NCBI RefSeq assembly: GCF_003594915.1
Contig: NZ_QZCS01000001.1
Span: forward strand, 496,001 to 560,000
Direction of reading: 5' to 3'
Source: Enterobacter chuandaensis
GTDB lineage: Bacteria > Pseudomonadota > Gammaproteobacteria > Enterobacterales > Enterobacteriaceae
Length of the DNA: 64,000 nucleotides
Shown here in pieces: positions 1-10,456 of this stretch. How positions within the stretch are numbered: position 1 is the first letter of the stretch; the number at the start of each line of letters is the position of its first letter. The notes beneath the pieces are model-generated. The model saw only the letters and a program-made list of their open reading frames with translations, ran no database searches and was not told where the DNA came from. The position numbers and the translations under genes were made by a program.

Positions 1-2528
1 GTATTGAGCTTGCGGATTTCCGCTTCCGGGTCGGCTTCAAACGCCACGCCCAGATGGCTGCCGATAAAGCGGCTGAACGCCTGGTGCAGACGCTGGGTTT
101 TCTGTACGTCAAACGAAAGGGTGGCAAAACGTTCAGACAGCGTTTCACGCTCGGCGTGCAGGCTTTCGATGCGGCTTTCGCGCGCGGCGCGGCCAAACAG
201 CGGCAGCTCCGGGAAGCGGGAGTAACGCCACTGGCGATCGGCGATTTTCACCACCACCGCTTTTTCCAGCTCGTCAACGCTGAAGACGCTGTCATCGAAC
301 GAGTGCGGATCCCCTTCGATCAGATAGAGATCTTCCGGACAATCTTCCAGTCCTGCGAGCTGCTCAGAAATCAGCGACAGATCCGGCACCACAATTGCGT
401 TGCGGGATGGACCATACAGCGCGGAGAAGTATGGTGCATCATCAAGGCCGACGTCGTCGTAAATCTCTGACAGCAGCACGCCGCCAAAACGCTCGGCTAA
501 GGCATTCAGACGCGGATCTTCTGACCCGCCCGGCTGGCTTAAGCGCTCGATTTCTTCATCGACGTCGCGCTTGCGGGCGCCCACTTCATCACGCTCAACA
601 ATCGCTTCGCGTTCGCGCTCCAGCAGCTGCTGCAGGTATTCGGTCACTTCCTGGCTGGACTCGAACTGCTCGCCGCACTGTTCGCTGAGCTGGTTCAGGC
701 TGCTTTGCGCTGCCAGCCAGACCGGCGCACGCTGCAGGAGTGCCTTCGAACGGGACTGAAGCTGCTCCAGCTCCTGACGCAGCGTCATACGCTGCTCGCT
801 GGCGTTTGATACGGTATCGGAAAGGGCCGCAATACGCGCTTCCAGCTCCTGATGCAGCGCCTCAAGTTCGTCGAAATCGTAATTTTTACCCTGACGCTTG
901 CAGAACTCGGCCAGCAGACGCTCGGCTTCCTGCTGCTCGCGCAGACGCTGTTCCAGCTCGTTCAGACGCATACGCAGCGGCTGCACCTGCTCGGCCAGAT
1001 GGCGCTGGTTGACGCCGTCGCGCAGCAGTTCACGGGCAACATCCCAGGCTTCGTTACGCGCCAGCGGGCCATTAATGGCAACCACCAGTTGATAAGCCTG
1101 CTCAAACTGGCTGTGCGCCGTTTGCGCGACGCTCATTTTCTGTTCAAGCGAGAGCAGTTTCTCGGTAGCTTCCTGCTCTTTGGCCTGGAAGGTATCCAGC
1201 CATTCGTCGGCGCTGTCCGGCGTCAGGTCTGGCAGATGGCACAGCTCTTTTGCACGCTGTAGCGCCTGCAGCGCCTGGTTGTACTGGATCGCACGCGTCT
1301 GCTGCACGTCCAGCGCCTGCTGGTAATCGGCAAGCTGGCTTTTCAGCTCGTCCACTTCCAGCTCGGCGGCTTCGGCGCGGGCTTCGTTCTCTTCCTGCAT
1401 CTCGGCGGCTTCGGCCACCACTTCATTTTGCTCTTCGAGACGAATCTGCAGCTCATCGAGATCCGCTTCGTAGCGTTCGATCTTTTCCTGCTGGCGTAGC
1501 GCGGTCTGCACCAGGTTCAGGTGATCGCTGGCAGCCTGGTAATCGGCTTCCAGATCGCCTTCGGCACCGTTGTGTTCGCCCAGCTCGCGCGCCATCTCGA
1601 CGTGCTTATACTGCTCGGCCACCAGCTGTTTACGGGAGGTAAACAGCTCGCGGCGGTATTCTAATGCCTGATCGAGATGAACGCGGCGCTCGTTGGCGTG
1701 ACGCATGTAGTCCGCCGCCACGTAGTTGGTGGCTTCGCTGATCAGGTGTTTAAACAGGTCGCGGTCAGACTGGGTAACGCGAATCGCTTCCAGCGTCATG
1801 CGGTTTTCACGCAGCGCCGCTTCCATGTCCTGGAAGGCCTTACGCACGCCGCTGTTTTCCGGCAGCAGGTAGTCGCGCAGGGAACGGGTAATGGCGCTGG
1901 AGATACCGCCGTACAGGGACGCTTCGATCAGTCGGTAGTATTTACTACGGTCTGATGCCGTGCGCAGACGACGCGCCACCACGCCCAGATCGAACATCAG
2001 GGAGTGATAGTCGGTAATCGAATTGAACTGCTTGAACTGGACGCCTTCAATGGCTTCGAGCTTGTCTTTCAGCTCCTGCAGCGTCAACACGCGCGCCTGG
2101 CGTTCGTTCAGCGTTTCCGTCAGCAGCGCGGTCGGCTGCACGGAGGTTGGCAGCCCCTGGATCGCAAACGGTTTGATATCCACTTTACGGTCGCGGCCGG
2201 CGACCTGCTGCAGGCGCACCCCCACCACCACGCGCTGGTGACGGGAGTTGATGACGTCCAGCACGGAATAACAGACGCCCGCTTTCAGCTTACCGTGCAA
2301 ACCTTTGTCGCGAGAGCCGCTGGTGGCACCCGCTTCGGTGGTGTTACGGAAGTGCAGCAGCGTCAGATCGGGGATCAGCGCCGTAACAAACGCCGCCATG
2401 GTGGTGGATTTACCTGCCCCGTTACCGCCGGAGAGCGTCGTGACCAGCTCATCCAGATCGAAAGTACGGGCAAAGAAGCCGTTCCAGTTAATCAGCGTCA
2501 GTGAGCGAAATTTACCGCGTTCAATCAT
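1..2528 (-). CDS. mukB: Chromosome partition protein MukB (N-terminal part, cut by window edge)
   Basis: MukB is the SMC-like ATPase subunit of the MukBEF condensin, which extrudes and compacts chromosomal DNA and helps segregate daughter chromosomes. The window holds codons 1 to about 842 of a protein that is about 1,480 residues long in E. coli. Visible are the Walker A loop GGNGAGKST at residues 34-42 in the N-terminal head, then long heptad-rich coiled coil rich in Glu, Gln, Arg and Leu, then the hinge region in roughly the last 200 residues. The C-terminal head lies beyond base 1. The start ATG at 2526-2528 overlaps the mukE stop by one base (TAATG), which supports translational coupling in the cmoM-mukF-mukE-mukB operon. 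Identity is secure from the sequence; function is known from the family. Confidence 0.98.
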   Translation of the reverse strand, partial: MIERGKFRSLTLINWNGFFARTFDLDELVTTLSGGNGAGKSTTMAAFVTALIPDLTLLHFRNTTEAGATSGSRDKGLHGKLKAGVCYSVLDVINSRHQRVVVGVRLQQVAGRDRKVDIKPFAIQGLPTSVQPTALLTETLNERQARVLTLQELKDKLEAIEGVQFKQFNSITDYHSLMFDLGVVARRLRTASDRSKYYRLIEASLYGGISSAITRSLRDYLLPENSGVRKAFQDMEAALRENRMTLEAIRVTQSDRDLFKHLISEATNYVAADYMRHANERRVHLDQALEYRRELFTSRKQLVAEQYKHVEMARELGEHNGAEGDLEADYQAASDHLNLVQTALRQQEKIERYEADLDELQIRLEEQNEVVAEAAEMQEENEARAEAAELEVDELKSQLADYQQALDVQQTRAIQYNQALQALQRAKELCHLPDLTPDSADEWLDTFQAKEQEATEKLLSLEQKMSVAQTAHSQFEQAYQLVVAINGPLARNEAWDVARELLRDGVNQRHLAEQVQPLRMRLNELEQRLREQQEAERLLAEFCKRQGKNYDFDELEALHQELEARIAALSDTVSNASEQRMTLRQELEQLQSRSKALLQRAPVWLAAQSSLNQLSEQCGEQFESSQEVTEYLQQLLEREREAIVERDEVGARKRDVDEEIERLSQPGGSEDPRLNALAERFGGVLLSEIYDDVGLDDAPYFSALYGPSRNAIVVPDLSLISEQLAGLEDCPEDLYLIEGDPHSFDDSVFSVDELEKAVVVKIADRQWRYSRFPELPLFGRAARESRIESLHAERETLSERFATLSFDVQKTQRLHQAFSRFIGSHLGVAFEADPEAEIRKLN

Positions 2529-3232
2529 TACTCTTCCTCCCCGCTATCCGGCAGATTTTCTTCATGCTCGTCATTGAGCTGCAAATGGTTTTCCACCGGC
2601 ATCGCTTCACCATCGCGGATCATGCGAAGCTGCGCTTCACGCGCGTCATCGCCCGCACGCACGTCAGCGCCGAAGCGGAAGACAGATTCCGTAATGCGGA
2701 ATTTGCTGCTGTCGTGGCCCATAAACCAGACCATCCCCAGACGGCGCAGACGGTTCAGGGAAGAGCGAACCTTTTCCTGTAATTTCTGACGGTCAAGATC
2801 CGACCCCGTCGAACGGTTGTTCACCAGCTTGAGCAGCTTGCTCTCATCGGCCAGCGTTAGCAGTTCATCGTACAGCTCCTGCTGGGTGAAGATGCCTTCA
2901 TTCGCCAGACGTTCCGGGCTGAGATAGAGATAGCAAAGAATTTTGCCGACCATCATGTCCAGCTCGGAGAGCACGGAGCGCGGGATCAGGGTCGTGGAGC
3001 GCGGGCGCAGATAGAAAAAGCCTTCCGGCGCGCGGATAAGCTCCACGTTATAACGGGCGTAAAACTCTTCCAGATACTCCTGGAAGTCCATCAAAAAGGC
3101 GTGATTATCCAGCTCGTCCAGGCCAATGTGACGACCGGCACGCAGCTGGCTGTCCAGCGCCGGAAATAACGGATTCGCCAGCGCCTGTGCCAGCTTAACT
3201 GGCATCACTTGTTCAATATTTGTCAATGACAT
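2528..3232 (-). CDS. mukE: Chromosome partition protein MukE
   Basis: MukE is the winged-helix accessory subunit of MukBEF. It binds the MukF kleisin and DNA, and regulates the MukB ATPase. The product is 234 residues, the same as E. coli MukE, and begins [18 protein letters not shown]. The C-terminus is very acidic and ends in GEEE, as is usual. The gene overlaps the end of mukF by 20 bases and its stop overlaps the mukB start by one base, so the three subunits are translated as a coupled set. No anomaly is seen. Confidence 0.98.
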   Translation of the reverse strand: MSLTNIEQVMPVKLAQALANPLFPALDSQLRAGRHIGLDELDNHAFLMDFQEYLEEFYARYNVELIRAPEGFFYLRPRSTTLIPRSVLSELDMMVGKILCYLYLSPERLANEGIFTQQELYDELLTLADESKLLKLVNNRSTGSDLDRQKLQEKVRSSLNRLRRLGMVWFMGHDSSKFRITESVFRFGADVRAGDDAREAQLRMIRDGEAMPVENHLQLNDEHEENLPDSGEEE

Positions 3233-4535
3233 GCGCCTGTACCTTGGCTCCGTAATCGTTAATTGGCTGCCACTTCGGCGGCAGTCCGGTGAAGTCTGCT
3301 TGCGCGATACCCAGGCGCACCGCCTGGTCTACCACAATGCGGGCTACGTCGAAGTGGCGCGCGCGCGGATATTGCGCCAGATAGTCGCGCACCACGAGCC
3401 CAAGATCCAGCGGCGCTTGTCTGGTTTTGTAGACCGCGAGCTGTTCTTCGATCATCGCCGCAAGTTGCTCACGAATTTCGTTGAACTCTTCATACTCCAG
3501 ATCCGGCGGCAGTTCACCGGTCACCTCTTCGTCGCGCAACGCCATCTCTTCGTCGCGCATATCCAGCAGACGATCGGCATTGGCGTAGGTCAGCGCCCAC
3601 GGCGCATCGAAGTAGGTCTGTACCGACTGACGCAGACGCTGGGCAAAGACGCGGTTTTTATCCATATCAATCGCGGTACGGATAAATTTATGCACGTGGC
3701 GGTCGTAGCCGATCCACAGGTCGATCGACTGCTGGCCCCAGCTGATAATACGGTCGAGTTTGCTCTGCAGATCGAACACCAGACGGTCGATAAAATGCAG
3801 ATCGTCATGCGCCAGGGTCGCATCCTGAATGCGCAGCAGGTTGGCCTGCAGTTTATCCCCTGCGGCCTCCAGCGTATCCTGCAGTTCACGCAGCGTACCG
3901 GACGTTTCTGACAATAAAAGTTCGCAGCTGGAAATGGCCGCTCGCCAGTCTTTATTCAGCAGCTGCGCGATATCGTCTTTCACCTGCTGCTGCTGCTCGT
4001 CCATCAGGCGCTGGGTGAGATCGATACTGTCGAAAATCTCGGCCACCGAGTATTTCAGCGGCGCGTAAACGTTGCGGTGCCAGTGGAATTCGTCACCGTT
4101 TTCATCGGCCGCGTCGGCGGCACGCTTAAGCTCACCCGCCACGATCGAGAGCTGCATGGAGAGACGCAGCGTGGAGAATTCGCGCTGGCGAATGTAGTAG
4201 TCGGTGATGCCGATACCCAGCGGGGTCAGGCGATAGATGGCTTTTCCTTCCGCCTGCTCGCTGGTAAAGCGGTTCAGCAGACGTTGACGCACCATATCGT
4301 TGATTGCGTTATTGGCACGCACGCTAATGGTTTCGCTGGTTTGCTCAAACGCATCACTGACGTGGCGGAACGCATCCACCAGTTCACCCTCGCTCATTTC
4401 ACCGTCCAGCCGTTCGCCGTTCAGCGTGGCAACTGCCAGCAGGAAAGAGAGTCTGTCTACCGGCAGCGAGATGGAGAAATCGTTTTTCCTGGCCCAGGCA
4501 ACCAGTTCGGGGACTGTCTGGGAAAATTCACTCAT
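3213..4535 (-). CDS. mukF: Chromosome partition protein MukF (kleisin)
   Basis: MukF is the kleisin of MukBEF. Its N-terminal winged-helix domain dimerises, its middle region binds MukE, and its C-terminal domain closes onto a MukB head. The product is 440 residues, the usual length, starting [18 protein letters not shown], with a helical middle region rich in Gln, Asp and Glu. The ATG at 4533-4535 lies three bases after the cmoM stop and the 3' end overlaps mukE by 20 bases, so the gene sits inside a tightly packed operon. Confidence 0.98.
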   Translation of the reverse strand: MSEFSQTVPELVAWARKNDFSISLPVDRLSFLLAVATLNGERLDGEMSEGELVDAFRHVSDAFEQTSETISVRANNAINDMVRQRLLNRFTSEQAEGKAIYRLTPLGIGITDYYIRQREFSTLRLSMQLSIVAGELKRAADAADENGDEFHWHRNVYAPLKYSVAEIFDSIDLTQRLMDEQQQQVKDDIAQLLNKDWRAAISSCELLLSETSGTLRELQDTLEAAGDKLQANLLRIQDATLAHDDLHFIDRLVFDLQSKLDRIISWGQQSIDLWIGYDRHVHKFIRTAIDMDKNRVFAQRLRQSVQTYFDAPWALTYANADRLLDMRDEEMALRDEEVTGELPPDLEYEEFNEIREQLAAMIEEQLAVYKTRQAPLDLGLVVRDYLAQYPRARHFDVARIVVDQAVRLGIAQADFTGLPPKWQPINDYGAKVQAHVIDKY

Positions 4536-4538
4536 AGG

Positions 4539-5318
4539 TTATCCTTGCATCTGCGGCTTGTGCGCGGTGACGTGAATATAGCGGCCAAGGCTAATAAAAG
4601 GCTCCTGACGGCAATACCGCGTTTCTAATTCTGTTAGGGTGTCAAAACAGTCGCGCTGTTTGTGTTTTTCACGCAGATAATCATGAAACACCCTGACGCC
4701 CGTTTTCCCGACGATCTGCCAGCCAATCTCTTCCAGCCAGCCGTAAACCTGCTGCGGGTCGCGCGGATAGTCCGGGGAAAGCGTGCGTTTTTTCTTTTTA
4801 GGCATCCCGACCTGAACATAGTCGAAGTTACCTGCCACCATGTTGTGCATCAGGAAGCCGTTAGCATTGTAGAACATCAGCGACAGCGTACCGCCCGGGC
4901 GCAACATCGACCACAGGGTTTGTAACACGCTTTGCGGATCGGCAACCCACTCCAGCACCGCATGAAACAATATCAGATCAACCTGGGTTTCCAAATGCTG
5001 CGCGATGTCCTGAGCGGCGCATTGTATAAAATGCATGTTGTCGCTCACACCTTTCTCTTCTGCAGCACGCGTCGCGCGGGCGACCATTTCAGCAGAAAGA
5101 TCGCAAAGCGTGACGTGATGACCGAGCCCGGCCATTTTTATCGCCGTCTGCCCTTCACCGCCACCGGCGTCCAGCACGCGCAACGTTTGGCCGCCAAAGG
5201 TCGCCAGAATGGTGTCCAGATCCTGCCAGAGGATCGTCTGACGGAGCTGCCCTTTCGTGGTGCCATAAATGTTGCGCGAAAACTTTTCCGCGATGTCATC
5301 AAAATTGCGATCCCGCAT
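4539..5318 (-). CDS. cmoM: tRNA 5-carboxymethoxyuridine methyltransferase CmoM
   Basis: CmoM (formerly SmtA/YcbD) is an S-adenosylmethionine-dependent methyltransferase that converts the wobble base cmo5U to its methyl ester mcmo5U in tRNAs. The 259-residue product starts MRDRNFDDIAEKFSRNIYG and carries the SAM-binding glycine motif DAGGGEGQ at residues 50-57. I chose the ATG at 5316-5318 rather than one nine codons upstream, because homologues begin with M-x-DRNFDD and the upstream extension is not conserved. It is the first gene of the mukFEB operon and is transcribed divergently from elyC. The link to MukBEF is positional; no shared function is implied. Confidence 0.95.
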   Translation of the reverse strand: MRDRNFDDIAEKFSRNIYGTTKGQLRQTILWQDLDTILATFGGQTLRVLDAGGGEGQTAIKMAGLGHHVTLCDLSAEMVARATRAAEEKGVSDNMHFIQCAAQDIAQHLETQVDLILFHAVLEWVADPQSVLQTLWSMLRPGGTLSLMFYNANGFLMHNMVAGNFDYVQVGMPKKKKRTLSPDYPRDPQQVYGWLEEIGWQIVGKTGVRVFHDYLREKHKQRDCFDTLTELETRYCRQEPFISLGRYIHVTAHKPQMQG

Positions 5319-5442
5319 TGGGAGAGTTCCACTCGCTAACTGCAAAACCGCTATTTTGTCACACCCGCGCGGAGAATGAACCTCTCTGGTGTAATATCAC
5401 CGGTAATCACCTGCTGTATGGTCAAAAAAGGAACCAAAAAGG
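5319..5442. promoter_or_regulatory. Divergent promoter region cmoM / elyC
   Basis: This 124-base gap separates the cmoM-mukFEB operon (leftward) from elyC (rightward), so promoters for both should lie here. The elyC start is preceded by a purine-rich ribosome-binding stretch (AAAAAGG directly before the ATG). I cannot assign exact promoter hexamers with confidence. Confidence 0.5.
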
Positions 5443-6222
5443 ATGCTTTTTACCCTTAAGAAATACGTTGGAGGGATGATGCTTCCCCTTCCGCTGCTGC
5501 TTATCATCATCGGGCTGGGGCTGGCGCTGGTATGGTTTAGTCGCTTCCAGAAGAGTGGCAAAACGCTTATTACGTTCGGCTGGCTGGTCCTGCTGCTGCT
5601 GAGCCTGCAGCCGGTCGCGGATGGTCTGTTACGCCCCATCGAAAACAGATACCCGACGTGGCAGGGAAACAAGAAAGTTGAGTACATCGTGGTGCTGGGC
5701 GGCGGGTATACCTGGGACCCTGACTGGGCTCCCAGCTCGAACCTGATCAACAACAGCCTGCCGCGGCTAAACGAGGGCATTCGCCTGTGGCTGGCGAACC
5801 CGGGATCAAAAATGATCTTCACCGGCGCGGCGGCTAAAACCAACCCGGTAAGCACGGCTGAAGCGGGGGCCAGAGTCGCGGAATCGCTCGGCGTACCGCG
5901 TTCTTCTATCATCACGCTGGACAGCCCAAAGGATACCGAAGAGGAGGCCACGGCGGTGAAGCAGGCGATTGGCGATGTCCCGTTCTTACTGGTGACCTCC
6001 GCCTCGCACCTGCCACGCGCGATAATTTTCTTCGAGAAGCAAGGCCTGCACCCGCTTCCCGCACCGGCAAACCAGATGGCCATCAGCGCGCCGCTCAACC
6101 CCTGGGAACGGGTGATCCCCTCCCCGATGTGGTTGATGCACAGCGACCGCGTCGGCTACGAAACGCTCGGACGCCTCTGGCAGTGGTTGAAAGGATCGTC
6201 AGGCGAGCCAGGGCAAGAGTGA
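5443..6222 (+). CDS. elyC: Envelope biogenesis factor ElyC (DUF218)
   Basis: ElyC (YcbC) is an inner-membrane protein needed for normal peptidoglycan assembly at low temperature and linked to undecaprenyl-phosphate carrier recycling. The product is 259 residues, the E. coli length. Two hydrophobic segments occupy about residues 12-30 and 40-60, followed by a DUF218 domain opening with the glycine-rich stretch VVLGGGYTWDP and containing an HLPRA segment typical of the fold. The last 24 bases overlap the 3' end of the convergent gene ycbJ. The function comes from the E. coli literature; the fold assignment is from motifs. Confidence 0.95.
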   Translation: MLFTLKKYVGGMMLPLPLLLIIIGLGLALVWFSRFQKSGKTLITFGWLVLLLLSLQPVADGLLRPIENRYPTWQGNKKVEYIVVLGGGYTWDPDWAPSSNLINNSLPRLNEGIRLWLANPGSKMIFTGAAAKTNPVSTAEAGARVAESLGVPRSSIITLDSPKDTEEEATAVKQAIGDVPFLLVTSASHLPRAIIFFEKQGLHPLPAPANQMAISAPLNPWERVIPSPMWLMHSDRVGYETLGRLWQWLKGSSGEPGQE

Positions 6223-7092
6223 TTTAGCCGCCAGATCGAAGTTAGCGCGATTGAAACGTCCGGTGTTGACCAGTTGCGCCACTTCGTCCCAGAGCAGATA
6301 AAGCCAGCGCCGCCAGAGAAACGCCTCTGCAACGGGCGCGCGCTGAAGATAGTGCCACAGTAAACCTTCCCCCGCCCCGCTGTCGCTGAGCCTGAACAGC
6401 TCATATTCCCGCGGAGCCCAGAGCATGATTCCCGGCCCTAGCATCGCCAGAAGCTGATCGCTGCGGGAGTCTTTCAGCATGCTGCGCAGGGTAAAATTGC
6501 CGTGGATCAGCACGCAGTTGTCGTTAAAGCCATCGAACAGCGCCGGCAAGCACTCGCGGGTGCGAAACAGAATACGTTTATCCTGCATGGTCAAACCGGT
6601 ATTGTTGAACTGGTTAAGCGTCCCCCACAGCACTTCCACCCGCTGGCGATACCACAGCGGCCACAGGTTTTCCTGGGTGCTGTCGACCGGACCAACAAGC
6701 CCGCGGCTATCCTGACGATGCCAGGCCAGCAGCGCCTCGACAATCTGGTCCTTGAGCTGTTCCCAGCGCTCCGGCGTGCGCGCGGGCGCTTCAACGGGCA
6801 CGCCGCGTAAACGCTCAATCAGCAGTACGTCCGGGCCGGGGTGTTCCTCGTGGGTCATCACGCCGTACACGGTCGGCATACGGACGGTTCCCTCCCGTGC
6901 CAGCATCGACATTTTCCAGGCAAGCTGCCTGGCCACGCCCGGCGACGAGAAACTTCGTGCCATCAGCGGCATCGGGTTGCCCTGGCTGTCATACAACGAC
7001 CAGAGCGCGGTATCGATCTTTTCACTCACGCACTCGACCCGGCTTAACTTCTCACCCAGCAGATGGCTAAGTTCGGCACGCAGCTGTTCCAT
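6199..7092 (-). CDS. ycbJ: YcbJ, aminoglycoside-phosphotransferase-fold protein of unknown role
   Basis: The 297-residue product matches E. coli YcbJ in length and sequence. It resembles the APH/choline-kinase fold, with an N-terminal nucleotide-binding-like lobe and a segment VLIHGNFTLRSML near residues 194-206 where kinases carry the HGD-x(4)-N catalytic loop. Here the Asp of HGD is Asn and the metal-binding Asp further on is replaced by the LGPG segment, so catalysis by the classical mechanism looks unlikely. As far as I recall, E. coli YcbJ shares these changes, so they belong to the family and are not damage. The physiological role is not known to me. Confidence 0.9.
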   Translation of the reverse strand: MEQLRAELSHLLGEKLSRVECVSEKIDTALWSLYDSQGNPMPLMARSFSSPGVARQLAWKMSMLAREGTVRMPTVYGVMTHEEHPGPDVLLIERLRGVPVEAPARTPERWEQLKDQIVEALLAWHRQDSRGLVGPVDSTQENLWPLWYRQRVEVLWGTLNQFNNTGLTMQDKRILFRTRECLPALFDGFNDNCVLIHGNFTLRSMLKDSRSDQLLAMLGPGIMLWAPREYELFRLSDSGAGEGLLWHYLQRAPVAEAFLWRRWLYLLWDEVAQLVNTGRFNRANFDLAAKSLLPWLA

Positions 7093-7202
7093 ATGAGATT
7101 ACCCCCATTAAGACTACTGCTTTTATAATGAGCGCACAGCGTGAAGATGTCACCCGGAAGAGATCAATTAGGGTAAAGAAAGGGGAATTTGCGCGGAGAG
7201 GA

Positions 7203-7224
7203 CATCCCCCCGAAAGGAGGGATG
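7203..7224 (-). terminator. Hairpin downstream of kdsB
   Basis: An inverted repeat pairs CATCCC with GGGATG around a small loop, 10-31 bases after the kdsB stop. There is no clear U-run on the minus strand, so it could be a weak terminator or an mRNA-stabilising hairpin at the end of the comEC-msbA-lpxK-ycaQ-ycaR-kdsB operon. Confidence 0.4.
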
Positions 7225-7233
7225 CAGGCGGGA

Positions 7234-8159
<926 letters not shown>

Positions 8160-8204
8160 AGTTCCTCCGTATGGGTAATCGCTAAAGCTTAACACATTCC
8201 CTTT

Positions 8205-9434
8205 TCAGGGCGTGCCTGTTTCCCAGCCACTTCGACAGGTTGTAAACAGTCTGTCAGGCACCCGGCCCAGCGTCACCGTATGAGCGTCCTGCCAGCGCGC
8301 GAATTCGCTAATGGCGGACGTTAACCCTTTTTCCAGGCTCGCCGTGACCCTGATGCCCTCTTGCAGATAAAGGGCAATGACTTCAAGCGTGCCGGTCTTG
8401 CGGTGCATTTTGGCATCCATGCGTCCGACCAGTTTTCCCTTGTGCAGCAGCGGTAAAACAAAGTAGCCGTATTGCCGCTTTGGCGCCGGGGTATAGCATT
8501 CCAGCCGGTAGCTGAAGTCAAACAGCTGCTCGGCGCGCTTTCTGTCCCAGACCACCGGATCGAAAGGTGACAACACCGCGCTGTGGGTCGCCCGGAGTTT
8601 CCCCTCCAGGGCCTCAGGCAGCAGAGGGAGAAGATCCGCATGCAGCCACATTTCACCCAACGTTTCCACCATAACGGGAATAACTCGCTGTTCGCGCTGC
8701 CATATCTCCAGCAGAGGCTTCAGCGCAGGCTGACGGAGGCGGTAATAGTCTGCCAGCCATTGCGGACGGAAAATGCCCAGGCTGCGGGCGCTGTTCTCCA
8801 GCATGATGGCCTCGGCCGCCTCCTGGGTAAGCAGGTCACGCTCGTCGTCCCAGTGCGGCATCACGCGATGCGTCAGGTCGTAGACCCGCTGAAAATTACG
8901 CCGCTCAATCACCATGACTTTGCCTGACGTGAATAACCCTTCAAGATGACGCTTGTGCGGCTTCCATTCCCACCAGCCGCTTGTGCCTTTGCGCGGATGT
9001 TCAAAATCGGCGGAGCGTACGGGGCCGTTTTCCTGAATATGCGCGATAAGCTGCTCAATTTCAGCGGCATGTTCCAGCATCCACGCCTGTCGGTATTTCC
9101 AGCCCATCTTTTCCGGAGCAAGCATGCGGTGGCGAACCAGGGCGAAATCGCTGCGGGGCAGGAAGCAGGCTTCGTGCGCCCAGTACTCCATCAGCTCCCC
9201 TTTGCAGAGCGCCTCATCCAGCCACTGCGAGGGATAACTTCCCAGACGGCTAAACAGCACCAGGTAAGGGCTACGGGCCACAATGTTAATGGTGTCGATT
9301 TGAAGCAGCGACATGCGCTGGACGGTAGAGAGGATATCGGCAGGCTGCGCGCGGCGGCGGGGCTTTTTGAGCAGCCCCTGCGCGGCAAGGTGCAAATGAC
9401 GTGCGGCTGAAAGCGAGAGTTGCGGTAAAGACAT
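8205..9434 (-). CDS. ycaQ: YcaQ/AlkX, interstrand-crosslink DNA glycosylase (HTH_42 family)
   Basis: The 409-residue product belongs to the AlkZ-like HTH_42 (winged-helix) glycosylase family. E. coli YcaQ unhooks DNA interstrand crosslinks formed by nitrogen mustards and removes N7-alkylguanine. The active-site stretch LLQIDTINIVARSPYLVLF near residue 45 contains the Gln-x-Asp motif of the YcaQ subgroup. It lies between lpxK and ycaR in the LPS operon, with 44 bases to lpxK, so its placement with lipid A genes reflects conserved synteny and not a clear pathway link. Confidence 0.92.
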   Translation of the reverse strand: MSLPQLSLSAARHLHLAAQGLLKKPRRRAQPADILSTVQRMSLLQIDTINIVARSPYLVLFSRLGSYPSQWLDEALCKGELMEYWAHEACFLPRSDFALVRHRMLAPEKMGWKYRQAWMLEHAAEIEQLIAHIQENGPVRSADFEHPRKGTSGWWEWKPHKRHLEGLFTSGKVMVIERRNFQRVYDLTHRVMPHWDDERDLLTQEAAEAIMLENSARSLGIFRPQWLADYYRLRQPALKPLLEIWQREQRVIPVMVETLGEMWLHADLLPLLPEALEGKLRATHSAVLSPFDPVVWDRKRAEQLFDFSYRLECYTPAPKRQYGYFVLPLLHKGKLVGRMDAKMHRKTGTLEVIALYLQEGIRVTASLEKGLTSAISEFARWQDAHTVTLGRVPDRLFTTCRSGWETGTP

Positions 9435-9478
9435 GCGTTTTCCTGTCAGTCAAAGCGCCACCAGAACCGCGTAAGCCT

Positions 9479-10456
9479 CTACAGCACCAACGCAATCAGA
9501 TCCTGGAGCAAGTGTTCCGGCTGTTCGCCGCTGAGTTCAGCGTCAACCGGCAGATACCACCAGTTATCTTTCGCAAAGGCACGGCATTTCACCGCATCTT
9601 TTTCGGTCATGATCAGCGACTGTCCGGGTACGGTCAGGGCGTCAACCTGCCCTTCCACCAGCGCCTGGTGGTCGGCCAGCGGAACGCGTTTTTCCAGCCG
9701 GGCTCCACACTGTTCAAGCGTCGCGAAGAAGCGTGGCGGATGACCAATCCCCGCCATCGCTACAAGTGAAGGCAGCTCAGCAACCGGCCGGCGTTCCCCC
9801 GTCGCCAGGTTGATCGCCAGACCCGGCTGCAGGTGCATCGGGATTTCACCCGCTTTTGCTTCACCGCCGTTCACAATCACCGCATCAACAGATTTCAGAC
9901 GCGAAGCGCGTTCGCGCATAGGTCCGGCGGGCAACCACCAGCCGTTCCCGAAACGGCGAACGCCGTCGATAACCACAATCTCTTTATCACGCGCCAGGGC
10001 GTAATGCTGCAGGCCATCATCAGTGATAATGATTTGCACCGCGTGTTCGGCAAGCAGTGCCTGAACGGCATCGCTGCGCACCGGGGAGACCGCAACCGGC
10101 ACGCCGGTACGCTGGAAAATCAATACCGGTTCATCACCGGCTTCGGCGGTCGTGGTTTCCGCCGTGAGCAACAATGGATAATGCGCCGCTTTACCACCGT
10201 ACCCACGCGACACCACGCCGGGGCGGATACCGCGTTTTTGCAGCTGCTCCACCAGCCAGATCACCACCGGTGTTTTGCCATTGCCACCCGCAGTGAGGTT
10301 ACCCACCACGACTACAGGAACCGGCGCGCGCCAGGCACGCTTGATTCCCAGACGGTATAGCAAACGAATGGAGCCGCTCACCAGGCCGTACAACCAGGAG
10401 AGCGGCAAAAGCAGCAGCCACAGCGGGGATTCACCGGACCAGATGCGTGCAATCAT
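9479..10456 (-). CDS. lpxK: Tetraacyldisaccharide 4'-kinase LpxK
   Basis: LpxK phosphorylates the 4' position of the tetraacyl-disaccharide-1-phosphate precursor to give lipid IVA, the sixth step of lipid A synthesis, at the inner face of the inner membrane. The 325-residue product has a membrane-associated N-terminal helix (about residues 12-28) and a P-loop, [11 protein letters not shown], at residues 52-62. The start overlaps the msbA stop by four bases (ATGA). Its length is close to E. coli LpxK (328). Confidence 0.97.
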   Translation of the reverse strand: MIARIWSGESPLWLLLLPLSWLYGLVSGSIRLLYRLGIKRAWRAPVPVVVVGNLTAGGNGKTPVVIWLVEQLQKRGIRPGVVSRGYGGKAAHYPLLLTAETTTAEAGDEPVLIFQRTGVPVAVSPVRSDAVQALLAEHAVQIIITDDGLQHYALARDKEIVVIDGVRRFGNGWWLPAGPMRERASRLKSVDAVIVNGGEAKAGEIPMHLQPGLAINLATGERRPVAELPSLVAMAGIGHPPRFFATLEQCGARLEKRVPLADHQALVEGQVDALTVPGQSLIMTEKDAVKCRAFAKDNWWYLPVDAELSGEQPEHLLQDLIALVL

